From Acanthamoeba sp. SK_2022b (taxonomy: Eukaryota > Discosea > Longamoebia > Acanthamoebidae): a DNA stretch of 64,000 nucleotides. Position numbers and translations under genes: made by a program. Below are positions 33,006 through 42,109 of this stretch, piece after piece. Every line of letters begins with the position of its first letter. Position 1 is the stretch's first letter. The DNA lies in contig JANDJZ010001746.1 in NCBI GenBank assembly GCA_027943245.1, positions 62,001 through 126,000 on the forward strand, read 5' to 3'. The notes under the pieces are model-generated. The model had not been told where the DNA came from and made no database searches. It was given only the letters and a program-made list of their open reading frames with translations.

Positions 33006-33183
33006 TGTGGATTTGTGCATAAAAATAAAAACACGTTGTCTTTCAACTGCAACAAAAAGAGCAAGTGATCGGCATAACGTTTTGGGATAAATAAATAAAC
33101 TTATAAATCAAATAGATAAATATTTAATTTGTATGACGTTGATTTTTCAGGCAGGCGGGTTTATGTACAGAGGCTGTGGATAA
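33006..33183. other. Candidate datA locus: DnaA-box cluster with IHF-like site
   Basis: Between queG and orn. DnaA-box matches (consensus TTATNCACA): exact on the reverse strand at 33014-33022 (TGTGCATAA) and 33175-33183 (TGTGGATAA); one mismatch at 33161-33169 (TTATGTACA); two mismatches at 33006-33014 (TGTGGATTT). An IHF-like AATCAA-N4-ATA (one mismatch) is at 33106-33118 in an AT-rich segment. E. coli datA, the DnaA-titrating and DnaA-ATP-hydrolysis locus, lies in the equivalent intergenic region by queG and the glyV tRNA operon. Assignment rests on site pattern and synteny. Confidence 0.65.
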
Positions 33184-33329
33184 CTCTGTTTACAACATTT
33201 TTACCAGGCGTGTAAAACGGGACAAAAACCCGCGCCGGATAAGGCGTTGGATTTGAATTTGAAACGAAGAGAAAATCCGGCGTATCGATGGTGGAACGTT
33301 ACGAAATTCTTCATCGGTACGGGGTGCGC
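33184..33329. other. Non-coding stretch between DnaA boxes and the tRNA-type promoter
   Basis: About 145 bases with no supported gene. A 61-codon frame begins here on the + strand but has no ribosome-binding site or recognisable product. No tRNA-Gly sequence is present on either strand. Confidence 0.6.
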
Positions 33330-33357
33330 ATTATACGAGAAATCCTTTTTGTCGCAA
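33330..33357 (-). promoter_or_regulatory. Strong stable-RNA-like promoter, no tRNA gene after it
   Basis: On the - strand TTGCGA (33357-33352), a 16-base spacer and a perfect TATAAT (33335-33330), followed by the GC-rich discriminator GCGCACCCC typical of stringently controlled tRNA and rRNA promoters. In E. coli the glyVXY tRNA-Gly operon begins at the corresponding place after orn. Here the following 370 bases to queG contain no tRNA. Confidence 0.75.
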
Positions 33358-33467
33358 GCCCCTGAAAGCAAAAAAACGCGATTTTTGTTTGATTGCCGAT
33401 TAAAGCGCCAGATTGGCGAATTAAGCGGCTAAAAACGGCGTTTTTCCCCGCAGGGGCCGTCATCGCC

Positions 33468-34013
33468 TTAAAGCTGAATGAAATGTTCGCGGTAATAAGC
33501 CAGCTCGGCCACCGATTCGCGGATGTCGTCCAGCGCCTGATGGGTGCCCTGCTTCTTAAAGCCGGCGAGAATTTCCGGCTTCCAACGGCGCGCCAGTTCC
33601 TTCAAGGTGCTGACGTCCAGATAGCGGTAATGGAAGTAAGCCTCCAGCTCCGGCATGTAGCGGAACAGGAAACGGCGGTCCTGGCCCACGCTGTTGCCGC
33701 AGATCGGCGATTTACCGGCCGGCACCCACTGCTGCAGAAAGGCTATCGTTTCCAGCTCGGCGGCGCGATCGTCCTGGCGGCTGGCTTTCACCCGCTCCAC
33801 CAGCCCGCTGCCGGTATGGGTGCGCACGTTCCACTCGTCCATCAAGGCCAGCTGCTCGTCGGATTGGTGCACGGCGATCACCGGCCCTTCCGCCAGGATG
33901 TTCAGGTTGGCGTCGGTGACCAGCGTGGCGATCTCGATAATGCGGTCACGCTCGGGATCCAGCCCGGTCATCTCCAAATCGATCCAAATCAGGTTATTTT
34001 CGTTTCCTGTCAT
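33468..34013 (-). CDS. orn: Oligoribonuclease
   Basis: 181 residues, DEDDh exonuclease. ExoI motif [14 protein letters not shown] near residue 10-23, the [10 protein letters not shown] segment near 111 and the final [11 protein letters not shown] with the catalytic histidine and aspartate. It removes the last 2-5 nucleotide RNA fragments and is essential in E. coli. Divergent from rsgA, the standard pair. Start at 34013 ([10 protein letters not shown]) matches E. coli. Confidence 0.98.
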   Translation of the reverse strand: MTGNENNLIWIDLEMTGLDPERDRIIEIATLVTDANLNILAEGPVIAVHQSDEQLALMDEWNVRTHTGSGLVERVKASRQDDRAAELETIAFLQQWVPAGKSPICGNSVGQDRRFLFRYMPELEAYFHYRYLDVSTLKELARRWKPEILAGFKKQGTHQALDDIRESVAELAYYREHFIQL

Positions 34014-34258
34014 GATGTTTCCTGCCTAAAAGCCGAGAGAAAAACGCTGTGCGGACGAGACGACGGGCGCCGCCGGTGGCGACGCGCCGCAGCCGGCGGC
34101 TAACAACGGTTATTTAATATAAAATAGCGTGTATCATAGTCTTTTTGGTCGCCCTGGGCGACATATACCCTGACGGGTTCAAGGCTGCGCTCGGGGCAAG
34201 TCCCCCGCCGCAGCTGTGCGTATACGTAAAGGTATAAAACCGATTCAAGTGAGGCGCA

Positions 34259-35308
34259 GTGAGTAAGAACAAACTGTCCAAAGGCCAGCAACGCCGCGTG
34301 CAGGCGAACCATCAGCGCCGTCTGAAGCGCGCTGATAACAAACCGGAACCGGATGATTCCCAGCTGGGCGAGCCGCAGGAAGGCGTCGTTATCAGCCGTT
34401 TCGGCATGCACGCCGACGTTGAGGCGCCGGATGGCACTCAGCACCGCTGCAACATCCGCCGCACGCTGCGTTCGCTGGTCACCGGCGATCGCGTGGTGTG
34501 GCGCCCCGGCCTGGGCACCCATGAAGGGGTAAAAGGCATCGTGGAAGCGGTGCACGAGCGCACCTCGGTGCTGACGCGCCCGGACTTCTACGACGGCGTG
34601 AAGCCGATCGCCGCCAATATCAATCAGATCGTCATCGTGTCGGCGATCCTGCCCGAGCTGTCGCTGAACATCATCGACCGTTATCTGGTGGCCTGCGAAA
34701 CGCTCGAAGTCGAGCCGCTGATCGTGCTCAACAAAATTGACCTGCTGGACGCCGAAGCGCGCAAGCTGGTCGACGGCATGATGGATATCTATCGCAAGAT
34801 TGGCTACCGGGTGCTGGAAGTTTCCAGCCAGACGCGGGAAGGCATGGCGGAATTCGAACAGGCGCTGGCGGGGCGCATCAGCATCTTCGCCGGCCAGTCG
34901 GGGGTCGGCAAATCCAGCCTGCTGAATGCGCTGCTGCCGCCGTCCGAAGAGCAAATTCTGGTAAATCAGGTTTCCGACGTTTCGGGCCTCGGGCAACATA
35001 CCACCACCGCCGCGCGGCTGTACCATTTCCAGCACGGCGGCGACGTGATCGACTCCCCGGGAGTGCGCGAGTTTGGCCTGTGGCATCTGGAGCCGGAACA
35101 AATCACCCGCGGATTTGTCGAATTCCGTGATTATTTAGGCGGTTGCAAATTCCGCGACTGCCGCCACGATACCGATCCCGGCTGCGCCATCCGCGCGGCG
35201 ATGGAGAAGGGCGATATCGCGGAAGAACGTTTCGACAACTATCACCGCATTCTGGAAAGCATGGCGCAGGTGAAGGTCCGCAAGAACTTCACGGACGCCG
35301 CAGACTGA
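34259..35308 (+). CDS. rsgA: Small ribosomal subunit maturation GTPase RsgA
   Basis: 349 residues, GTG start at 34259 with GAGG 4-7 bases upstream. OB domain (about 35-110), then a circularly permuted GTPase: G4 LNKIDLLD comes before G1 GQSGVGKSS and G3 DSPGVREF. A zinc-binding C-terminal segment ([14 protein letters not shown], near 295-308) follows. It checks late 30S assembly. E. coli RsgA is 350 residues with the same [13 protein letters not shown] start. Confidence 0.98.
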   Translation: MSKNKLSKGQQRRVQANHQRRLKRADNKPEPDDSQLGEPQEGVVISRFGMHADVEAPDGTQHRCNIRRTLRSLVTGDRVVWRPGLGTHEGVKGIVEAVHERTSVLTRPDFYDGVKPIAANINQIVIVSAILPELSLNIIDRYLVACETLEVEPLIVLNKIDLLDAEARKLVDGMMDIYRKIGYRVLEVSSQTREGMAEFEQALAGRISIFAGQSGVGKSSLLNALLPPSEEQILVNQVSDVSGLGQHTTTAARLYHFQHGGDVIDSPGVREFGLWHLEPEQITRGFVEFRDYLGGCKFRDCRHDTDPGCAIRAAMEKGDIAEERFDNYHRILESMAQVKVRKNFTDAAD

Positions 35309-35384
35309 CACTGACGGGCGGGCATTGACGACGGCGGAGCCCTCGTTACAATGCGCGCCCTTTACCCTGATTCACGAGGTTAAC

Positions 35385-36278
35385 GTGCTGGATAGCATCA
35401 AGATTAAATTGCAATATTGGTTGCCGAAGCTGGCGCTGACCCGCCTGGCGGGCTGGGGCGCCGACAAACAGGCCGGCTGGCTGACCCAACTGGTGGTCAA
35501 GGCCTTCGCCCGCTTCTACCGCGTAGACATGCAGGAAGCGCAAAATCCGGACCTGGCGTCTTACGCCACCTTCAACGACTTCTTCGTGCGCCCGCTGCGC
35601 GACGGCGCGCGCCCGATCGTCGCCGACGCCAACTGGCTGGCACTGCCTGCCGATGGCGCCATCAGCCAGCTCGGCCCAATCCGCGACGATCAAATCTTCC
35701 AGGCCAAAGGCCACCACTACAGCCTGGAAGCGCTGCTGGCCGGCAACTACCTGCTGGCCGAGCCGTTCCGCAACGGCCTGTTCGCCACCACCTATCTGGC
35801 GCCGCGCGACTACCACCGCGTGCACATGCCGTGCGCCGGCGTGCTGCGCGAGATGATCTATGTGCCGGGCGATCTGTTCTCGGTCAACCCGCTCACCGCC
35901 GCCAACGTGCCTAACCTGTTTGCGCGCAACGAGCGCGTGATCTGCGTGTTCGACACCGACATCGGGCCGATGGTGCAAATTCTGGTCGGCGCCACCATCG
36001 TCGGCAGCATCGAGACCGTCTGGGCCGGCACCGTCACGCCGCCGCGCGAAGGCATCATCAAACGCTGGGCCTACCCGGCCGCCGGTGAAGAAGGCGCCAT
36101 CGCGCTGGAAAAAGGCGCCGAGATGGGCCGCTTCAAACTCGGCTCCACGGTGATCAACCTGTTTACCGCAGGCAGCGTGCAGTTCGCGCCGCAGCTGCAT
36201 AACGGCACCGTCACCCGCATGGGTGAGGCCTTCGCCGAAATCCCGGCCGCCGCTGAAACACCACAGACCCCGCTCTAA
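35385..36278 (+). CDS. psd: Phosphatidylserine decarboxylase proenzyme
   Basis: 297 residues from GTG 35385, 5 bases after a GAGG site; the frame is open to 35325 but the E. coli protein begins at this same MLDS-like position. The LGST self-cleavage site is at 252-255; cleavage before Ser254 makes the pyruvoyl group of the small alpha subunit. It converts phosphatidylserine to phosphatidylethanolamine at the inner membrane. mscM starts 13 bases downstream, an operon conserved in E. coli and controlled there by envelope-stress regulators. Confidence 0.97.
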   Translation: MLDSIKIKLQYWLPKLALTRLAGWGADKQAGWLTQLVVKAFARFYRVDMQEAQNPDLASYATFNDFFVRPLRDGARPIVADANWLALPADGAISQLGPIRDDQIFQAKGHHYSLEALLAGNYLLAEPFRNGLFATTYLAPRDYHRVHMPCAGVLREMIYVPGDLFSVNPLTAANVPNLFARNERVICVFDTDIGPMVQILVGATIVGSIETVWAGTVTPPREGIIKRWAYPAAGEEGAIALEKGAEMGRFKLGSTVINLFTAGSVQFAPQLHNGTVTRMGEAFAEIPAAAETPQTPL

Positions 36279-36291
36279 AGGAATCGACGCC

Positions 36292-39200
36292 GTGCGCCTG
36301 ATCATCACGCTTTTGCTCGGTTGCCTGCTGTGGCAACCGGCGCTGGCCGCCCCCGTGCCGACCGAGAACCAGCTCAAACAGGAGCTGAAGCAGGCGGAAA
36401 GCAGCAAAAACGCGCCAAATCAGGCGGAGACCACCGAGGCGCTGCAAAGCGCCCTCAACTGGCTGACGGAGCGTAAAGAGTCGCAGACTCGCTCTGAACA
36501 GTATCAGAAGGTGATCGACGATTTCCCGAAGATGACGCAGGAGCTGCGCCGTCAGCTGGTGCTGGAAAGCAACAAGATCCTGCCGAACGGCGACGATCTG
36601 CCGGCCGCCGAGCTGGAACAGCAGATCCTGCAAACCAGCAGCCTGCTGCTGGAACAGGCGCGCCTGCTGCAACAAGAGCAGGATCGCACGCGGGAAATCA
36701 GCGATTCCCTCGGCCAGCTGCCGCAGCAGCAGACCGACGCCCGCCGCGCGCTGACCGAAGTGCAGCGCCGTCTGCAGGCGCAGCCCGCCAACCCGACCAC
36801 CCCGTACGCGCAGGCCGCCCTGGCCCTGCTGCAGACCGAAGCCGCGGCGCGCAAAGCCAAAGTGGACGAGCTGGAGCTGGCGCAGCTGTCGGCCAACAAC
36901 CGTCAGGAGCTGGCGCGCATGCGCGCCGAGGTCTATAAAAAGCGCCACGAGAAAATAGACGTTCAGCTGCAGGCGCTGCGCAACAACCTCAACGCCCAGC
37001 GCCAACGCGAAGCGGAACTGGCGCTGGAAAAAACCGAGCAGCTGGCCGAGCAGAACGGCGACTTGCCAAAAAGCATCAGCCAACAGCTGCAGATCAACCG
37101 CGAACTGTCCGCCGCGCTGAACAGCCAGGCGCAGCGCATGGATCTGATTTCGTCGCAGCAGCGGCAGGCGGCGGCGCAGACGCTGCAGGTGCGCCAGGCG
37201 CTGAGTACTATCATCGAACAGGCCCAGTGGCTCGGCTCGTCGTCGGCGCTGGGGGAAACCCTGCGCGCCCAGGTGGCTACGCTGCCGGAGATGCCCAAGC
37301 CGCAACAGCTGGACGGCGACATGGCCCAGCTGCGCGTGCAGCGCCTGCAGTTTGAAAACCAGCTGGAAAAACTGTCGCAACGCGAATTCAAACGCGACGA
37401 CGGCAGCGCGCTGACCAACCAGGAGCAGCGCATCGTCGATGCCCAGCTGCGCACCCAGCGCGAGCTGCTGAACTCGCTGCTGTCCGGTTGCGACACCCAA
37501 ATCCTCGAGCTGACCAAGCTGAAGGTGGCCAACACCCAACTGATCGAAGCGTTGAACGAAATTCGCGACGCCACCCACCGCTATCTGTTCTGGGTGCCGG
37601 ACGTCAATCCGATCAACTTCTCTTATCCGCTCAACGTGGCGCACGATCTGACGCGCGTCCTGTCGCTGGACACGCTGTCACAGCTCGGCGGCGCCTTCAT
37701 GATGATGGTGACCAGCCGCGAAACGCTGATCCCGATCTTCGGCGCCCTGCTGCTGGTGATTTTCAGCATCAGTTCGCGCAAGCACTATCACGCCTTCCTC
37801 GAGCGCGCCAGCAGCCGCGTCGGCAAGGTGACGCAGGACGAATTCTTCCTGACGGTGCGCACCGTGTTCTGGTCGATTCTGGTGGCGATGCCGCTGCCGG
37901 TGCTGTGGGCCGCGCTCGGCTACGGCCTGCAGAGCGCCTGGAACTACCCGGTGGCGGAAGCGATCGGCAAGGGGGTGACCGCCACGCTGCCGATCCTGTG
38001 GATCTGCATGATCTGCGCCGCTTTCGCCCATCCGCAGGGGTTGTTCATCGTGCACTTCCGCTGGCCGGCGAAGCAGGTTTCGCGCGCCATGCGTTACTAT
38101 AAGATGTCGATCTGGCTGATCGTGCCGCTGATCATGGCGCTGATCACCTTCGATAGCCTGAAAGAGCGCGAATTCGCCAACACCCTGGGGCGGCTGTGCT
38201 TCATCCTGCTGTGTCTGGCGCTGGCGCTGGTCACCCACAGCCTGAAGCGCGCCGGCATCCCGCTGTATCTGGATAAAAACGGCTCGGGCGACAACATGCT
38301 CAACAGCGCCTTCTGGGGGCTGCTGCTGTCGGCGCCGCTGCTGGCGGCGCTGGCCTCGACCGTCGGTTACCTCACCACCGCGCAGGCGCTGTTGGCGCGC
38401 CTGGAAACCTCGGTGGCGATCTGGTTCCTGCTGCTGGTTGTCTACCACATCATCCGCCGCTGGATGCTGATCCAGCGGCGGCGCATCGCCTTCGATCGCG
38501 CCAAACAGCGCCGTGCCGACATCCTGGCCCAGCGCGCCCGCGGCGAAGACGAAACTTCGCACACCCCAAACAGCACCGAAGGATCCATCGATCCGGACGA
38601 TTCGGACTTCGATCTGGACACCATCAGCGCTCAGTCGCTGCGGCTGGTGCGTTCGATCCTGACGCTGATCGCGCTGGTGTCGGTGATCGTGCTGTGGTCG
38701 GAGATCCACTCCGCGTTCGCCTTCCTGGAAAACATCTCGCTGTGGGATGTGACCTCGACGGTGAACGGCGTGGAGACCGCCCATCCGATTACCCTCGGCG
38801 CGGTCCTGATTGCCATTCTGGTGTTGATCATCACCATGCAGCTGGTGCGCAACCTGCCGGCGCTGCTGGAGCTGGCGGTGCTGCAGCACCTGGATCTGAC
38901 GCCGGGCACCGGCTACGCCATCACCACCATCACCAAGTACCTGCTGCTGGTGTTCGGCGCGGTGCTCAGCTTCGCCTGGATCGGCATCGAGTGGTCGAAA
39001 CTGCAGTGGGTGGTTACCGCACTCAGCCTGGGGTTGGGCTTCGGCATGCAGGAGATCTTCTCCAACTTCATCTCCGGCCTGATCATCCTGTTCGAGAAAC
39101 CGATCCGCATCGGCGACACCGTGACGATCCGCAACCTGACCGGCACCGTCACCAAGATCAACACCCGCGCCACCACCATTTCGGACTGGGACCGCAAAGA

Positions 39201-39639
39201 GATCATCGTGCCGAACAAAGCCTTCATCACCGAACAGTTCGTCAACTGGTCGCTGTCGGATAACCTGACCCGTGTGGTGCTGACCGTGCCGGCACCGGGC
39301 GAAGCCAACAGCGAAGAGGTGACCAAGATCCTGATGAACGCCGCCGAACGCTGCTCGCTGGTGCTGGATAACCCGGCGCCGGAGGTTTACCTGGTCGATC
39401 TGCAGCAAGGTATCCAGATCTTCGAGATGCGTATTTACGCCGCCGAGATGGGCCACCGCATGCCGCTGCGCCACGAGATCCACCAGCTGATCCTGGCGGG
39501 CTACCGCGAGCACGGCATCACGCTGCCGTACCCGCCGTTCCAGGTGCGCACCGAGACGCTGTCGCGGCTGACCAACAACGGCCGTACGCCGCCGTCTACG
39601 CCGGCGCCGAACACCAAGCGCGACGCCGGGGGCCTGTAA
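36292..39639 (+). CDS. mscM: Miniconductance mechanosensitive channel MscM (YjeP)
   Basis: 1115 residues from GTG 36292 (AAAGGAATC upstream). Signal peptide (about 1-20), a long glutamine-rich coiled-coil periplasmic region (about 25-450), about 11 membrane segments (about 480-930) and the MscS core with the pore-lining and beta domain (FEKPIRIGDTVTIRNLTGTV, IIVPNKAFITEQF). It opens under hypo-osmotic shock. Co-transcribed with psd. The downstream terminator is split by the insertion sequence at 39677; the coding region itself is intact. Confidence 0.97.
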   Translation: MRLIITLLLGCLLWQPALAAPVPTENQLKQELKQAESSKNAPNQAETTEALQSALNWLTERKESQTRSEQYQKVIDDFPKMTQELRRQLVLESNKILPNGDDLPAAELEQQILQTSSLLLEQARLLQQEQDRTREISDSLGQLPQQQTDARRALTEVQRRLQAQPANPTTPYAQAALALLQTEAAARKAKVDELELAQLSANNRQELARMRAEVYKKRHEKIDVQLQALRNNLNAQRQREAELALEKTEQLAEQNGDLPKSISQQLQINRELSAALNSQAQRMDLISSQQRQAAAQTLQVRQALSTIIEQAQWLGSSSALGETLRAQVATLPEMPKPQQLDGDMAQLRVQRLQFENQLEKLSQREFKRDDGSALTNQEQRIVDAQLRTQRELLNSLLSGCDTQILELTKLKVANTQLIEALNEIRDATHRYLFWVPDVNPINFSYPLNVAHDLTRVLSLDTLSQLGGAFMMMVTSRETLIPIFGALLLVIFSISSRKHYHAFLERASSRVGKVTQDEFFLTVRTVFWSILVAMPLPVLWAALGYGLQSAWNYPVAEAIGKGVTATLPILWICMICAAFAHPQGLFIVHFRWPAKQVSRAMRYYKMSIWLIVPLIMALITFDSLKEREFANTLGRLCFILLCLALALVTHSLKRAGIPLYLDKNGSGDNMLNSAFWGLLLSAPLLAALASTVGYLTTAQALLARLETSVAIWFLLLVVYHIIRRWMLIQRRRIAFDRAKQRRADILAQRARGEDETSHTPNSTEGSIDPDDSDFDLDTISAQSLRLVRSILTLIALVSVIVLWSEIHSAFAFLENISLWDVTSTVNGVETAHPITLGAVLIAILVLIITMQLVRNLPALLELAVLQHLDLTPGTGYAITTITKYLLLVFGAVLSFAWIGIEWSKLQWVVTALSLGLGFGMQEIFSNFISGLIILFEKPIRIGDTVTIRNLTGTVTKINTRATTISDWDRKEIIVPNKAFITEQFVNWSLSDNLTRVVLTVPAPGEANSEEVTKILMNAAERCSLVLDNPAPEVYLVDLQQGIQIFEMRIYAAEMGHRMPLRHEIHQLILAGYREHGITLPYPPFQVRTETLSRLTNNGRTPPSTPAPNTKRDAGGL

Positions 39640-39652
39640 GCGGTTCTCGCGA

Positions 39653-39676
39653 TAAAAAAAGGGCCGGCAAATGCCG
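39653..39676 (+). terminator. Left part of the mscM/epmA terminator, cut by the insertion sequence
   Basis: AAAAAAA followed by GGGCCGGCAAATGCCG. The uninterrupted site, read by joining it to 41101 onward, would be a hairpin with a GGGCCGGCA arm and a matching TGCCGGCCC arm followed by TTTTT, serving both convergent genes. Here the right arm's end and T-run were displaced 1.4 kb to 41101-41109. Confidence 0.8.
39665..39676. repeat. 12-bp target-site duplication, left copy
   Basis: CGGCAAATGCCG immediately left of the element; an identical copy lies at 41089-41100 immediately right of it. IS4 relatives make duplications of about 11-13 bp. Confidence 0.95.
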
Positions 39677-39725
39677 TAATGCCGATCAGTTAAGGATCAC
39701 TTGAACGATCCTGTCGCTGTGTAAG

Positions 39726-39759
39726 AATCCGTAATCTCTCTGAGGTTACGGATTTTTTT
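39726..39759 (+). terminator. Inward-facing terminator at the left end of the insertion sequence
   Basis: AATCCGTAA (39726-39734) pairs with TTACGGATT (39745-39753); the T-run runs to 39759, directly before the transposase ATG at 39760. It would stop read-through from mscM before the transposase gene is transcribed. Confidence 0.85.
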
Positions 39760-41079
39760 ATGTTGCTGAGTCAGGCTCTTGATACCGTTCTTAAATTCTC
39801 CCCCAAAGAATTCGCTGCGCTTTCCGACTTGCTCTCACCTGAGCTTATCGATGAATGCCTCGCTGATACCGGGATTGTGACTCTTCGAAAGCGCCGTCTT
39901 CCCATGGAAATGATGGTCTGGGCCGTGGTCGGAATGTCCCTGTTTCGCTCGCTTTCAATGAACCAGCTTGTTTCTCATCTCGATATCATGCTACCGGGGA
40001 GACGTCCTTTTGTAGCGCCCAGCGCCGTAGTACAGGCGCGCCAGCGGCTCGGCGAAGAGGTAGTCAGGCTGGTGTTTGAAAAAACACGTCAACTCTGGTT
40101 CGAAAAGACCCCGTTATCGCACTGGAATGGCCTGACACTCCTGGCTGTAGATGGCACGTTGTGGAGAACGCCCGATACGCCCGAAAATGACGCAGCCTTC
40201 GGACGCACTGCCAATGAGCACGCGCGTTCCGACTGGCCGCAGCTTCGCATGGTCTGCCAGATGGAGGTCACCAGTCACTTGCTGACAGGCGTGAGCTTCG
40301 GCAGCGTCTCGGAAACCAGTGAGGTTGACCTTGCAGCACAGTTGGCTGAGCAGACACCGGAGCACTCGTTGACGATACTGGATAAAGGTTTTTATGCGCT
40401 GGGACTCCTTCATCACTGGAGCGCCTCGGGAGCGGAGAAACACTGGATGCTCCCACTGCGCAAAGACGCACAATATCGGGTACGGGAGAGGCTGGGTACG
40501 GGGCAGGAGCTCGTTGAGTTGAAGTTAAGCCCGCAAGCCCGCAAGAAATGGCCGGCTGCCCCGGAAATGCTGATAGCCAGACTGATAAGCAAAGAGGTTA
40601 ATGGCAAGAAAGTCCAAATCCTGACCTCGATGTGCGATCCGCTACGCTACCCCAAAGCCGATATCGTCGACTTGTATGGGCATCGTTGGGAGATAGAACA
40701 TGGCTTCAGGGAGATGAAGCAGTATCTGCTGCAGAACGAACTGACTCTGAGAAGCAAAAAGCCGGAGTTGGTCAGGCAGGAACTGTGGGGCGTGGCGTTG
40801 GCTTATAACCTGCTGCGCTTCATGATGGCGCAGATGGCTAACAGCCTGAAGCATGTAGAGCCTTATCAAATCGGTTTTAAACAGGCTGCGTTATATCTGA
40901 CAGCCCAACTGAGCCTGCTTCCGGCAGTTGCCCCAGGGAAAGTCCCGAAGATAATGAATGATATCCTGGCAATGGCGGGGAGCTTCGTACTTCCTTCTCG
41001 ACGGCAAAGGCATTACCCGCGGGCAGTAAAAAAGAAGCCGCAACGTTATACGTTGCGGCTTCCTCAAAAGCTTAACTGA
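39760..41079 (+). CDS. IS4-family DDE transposase
   Basis: 439 residues, apparently intact. An N-terminal domain (about 1-95) with TLRKRRLP and LDIMLPGRRPFVAPSAV as in IS4 is followed by the RNase H-like core: first aspartate in LLAVDGTLWRTPD (about 130), second in TILDKGFYALG (about 208), and the glutamate in the YREK signature YGHRWEIEHGFREMK (about 308-322). It cuts and pastes the element. No clear ribosome-binding site is left, because the terminator hairpin abuts the ATG; weak translation is usual for transposases. Base composition is lower in GC than neighbouring genes, consistent with recent acquisition. Confidence 0.95.
   Translation: MLLSQALDTVLKFSPKEFAALSDLLSPELIDECLADTGIVTLRKRRLPMEMMVWAVVGMSLFRSLSMNQLVSHLDIMLPGRRPFVAPSAVVQARQRLGEEVVRLVFEKTRQLWFEKTPLSHWNGLTLLAVDGTLWRTPDTPENDAAFGRTANEHARSDWPQLRMVCQMEVTSHLLTGVSFGSVSETSEVDLAAQLAEQTPEHSLTILDKGFYALGLLHHWSASGAEKHWMLPLRKDAQYRVRERLGTGQELVELKLSPQARKKWPAAPEMLIARLISKEVNGKKVQILTSMCDPLRYPKADIVDLYGHRWEIEHGFREMKQYLLQNELTLRSKKPELVRQELWGVALAYNLLRFMMAQMANSLKHVEPYQIGFKQAALYLTAQLSLLPAVAPGKVPKIMNDILAMAGSFVLPSRRQRHYPRAVKKKPQRYTLRLPQKLN
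41034..41062 (-). terminator. Inward-facing terminator at the right end of the insertion sequence
   Basis: GAAGCCGCAACG pairs with CGTTGCGGCTTC (perfect 12-bp stem, 5-base loop) inside the last codons of the transposase gene. On the - strand it is followed by TTTTTTACTG, so it would stop leftward read-through from epmA. Confidence 0.85.
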
Positions 41080-41088
41080 CAAGCATTA

Positions 41089-41100
41089 CGGCAAATGCCG
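41089..41100. repeat. 12-bp target-site duplication, right copy
   Basis: CGGCAAATGCCG, identical to 39665-39676. The bases GCCCTTTTTG that follow are the displaced end of the original terminator. Confidence 0.95.
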
Positions 41101-41131
41101 GCCCTTTTTGCTTGTCTTACCGCCTGAAACG

Positions 41132-42109
41132 TCAGGCGATCCCGACCGGGAAGGCCAATACGTCGCTCAGGCTCTCGGCGCCCAGCGCCAGCATCACCAG
41201 GCGATCCACGCCCAGCGCCACGCCGGAACACTCCGGCATGCCGTGCTGCAACGCCGCCAGCAGGTTATAGTCGATCGGCTGCTGCGGCAGGCCGCGCTCC
41301 GCGCGCTTGCGGTTGTCCTGCTCGAAGCGCTGCTGCTGTTCACGGCCGTCGGTCAGCTCGCGGAAACCGTTCGCCAGCTCGATGCCCTTGAAGTACACCT
41401 CAAAACGCTCCGCCACGCGGTGGTCCTCGGTGCTGATCTCCGCCAACGCCGCCTGGCTGGCCGGGAAGTGGTAAACGAACGCCGGCTTTTCACGGCCGAT
41501 ATGCGGCTCCACGCCCACGGTGAACAGCAGCTGCAGCAGCGTATCGCGATCTTCTTCGGTATCGGCGATGTTGCTCAAGTCGAGTTTGGCCGCCGCTTCG
41601 CGCAGCTGCGCCTTCTCCGCCGACAGCGGATCGATGTCCAGATGGCGCAGGAAGGCCTGCTGATAAGACAGGGTCTCCGCGCTCTCGCAGTCCAGCACCT
41701 GTTGCAGCAGATCGTCCACTTCGTTCATCAGGCGGTACATGTCGTAGTGCGGACGGTACCACTCCAGCATGGTGAATTCCGGGTTGTGATGTCGCCCGGC
41801 TTCTTCATTGCGGAAGCTGCGCCCCATTTGGTAGATCGGGCCGCTGCCCGCCGCCAGCAGGCGCTTCATGTGATATTCCGGGCTGGTCATCATGTATAGC
41901 GTCAGGCCCTCTGCCGCCCCCGGCCCGACGAAACGCGTCTCGAACGGGAACAGGTGAACGTCGGTGACCGTCGCCTGGCTCATGGTGGGCGTCTCAACTT
42001 CCAGCACGCCACGATCGGCGAAGAAACGCCGGATCTCAGCCAGAATCGCTGCGCGTTTCAACAAATTGGCGATGGGTGCACTAGGCTGCCAGCTTGCCGT
42101 TTCGCTCAT
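41132..42109 (-). CDS. epmA: EF-P lysine-beta-lysine ligase EpmA
   Basis: 325 residues from 42109 ([10 protein letters not shown]), equal to E. coli EpmA; the upstream extension to 42166 is not supported. It is a class II lysyl-tRNA synthetase homologue without the anticodon-binding domain. Motif 2 [20 protein letters not shown] and motif 3 [14 protein letters not shown] are visible. It attaches (R)-beta-lysine to Lys34 of elongation factor P. The substrate EF-P and the aminomutase EpmB are encoded 5-6 kb away in this window. Confidence 0.97.
   Translation of the reverse strand: MSETASWQPSAPIANLLKRAAILAEIRRFFADRGVLEVETPTMSQATVTDVHLFPFETRFVGPGAAEGLTLYMMTSPEYHMKRLLAAGSGPIYQMGRSFRNEEAGRHHNPEFTMLEWYRPHYDMYRLMNEVDDLLQQVLDCESAETLSYQQAFLRHLDIDPLSAEKAQLREAAAKLDLSNIADTEEDRDTLLQLLFTVGVEPHIGREKPAFVYHFPASQAALAEISTEDHRVAERFEVYFKGIELANGFRELTDGREQQQRFEQDNRKRAERGLPQQPIDYNLLAALQHGMPECSGVALGVDRLVMLALGAESLSDVLAFPVGIA

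Larger units (their letters stand above)
39677..41088 (+). mobile_element. IS4-group insertion sequence, complete
   Basis: 1412 bp. Left end TAATGCCGATCAGTTAAG (39677-39694) and right end, read inward, TAATGCTTGTCAGTTAAG, match at 15 of 18 positions. Both ends are flanked by the same 12-bp repeat, so the element is intact and inserted by transposition. It carries one full-length transposase gene. End sequences closely resemble those of E. coli IS4. It sits between convergent mscM and epmA and breaks no gene. Confidence 0.95.

Noticed and set aside
33247..33432. 61-codon open frame between queG and orn
   Set aside because: No ribosome-binding site, no recognisable product, and it runs across the tRNA-type promoter on the opposite strand.
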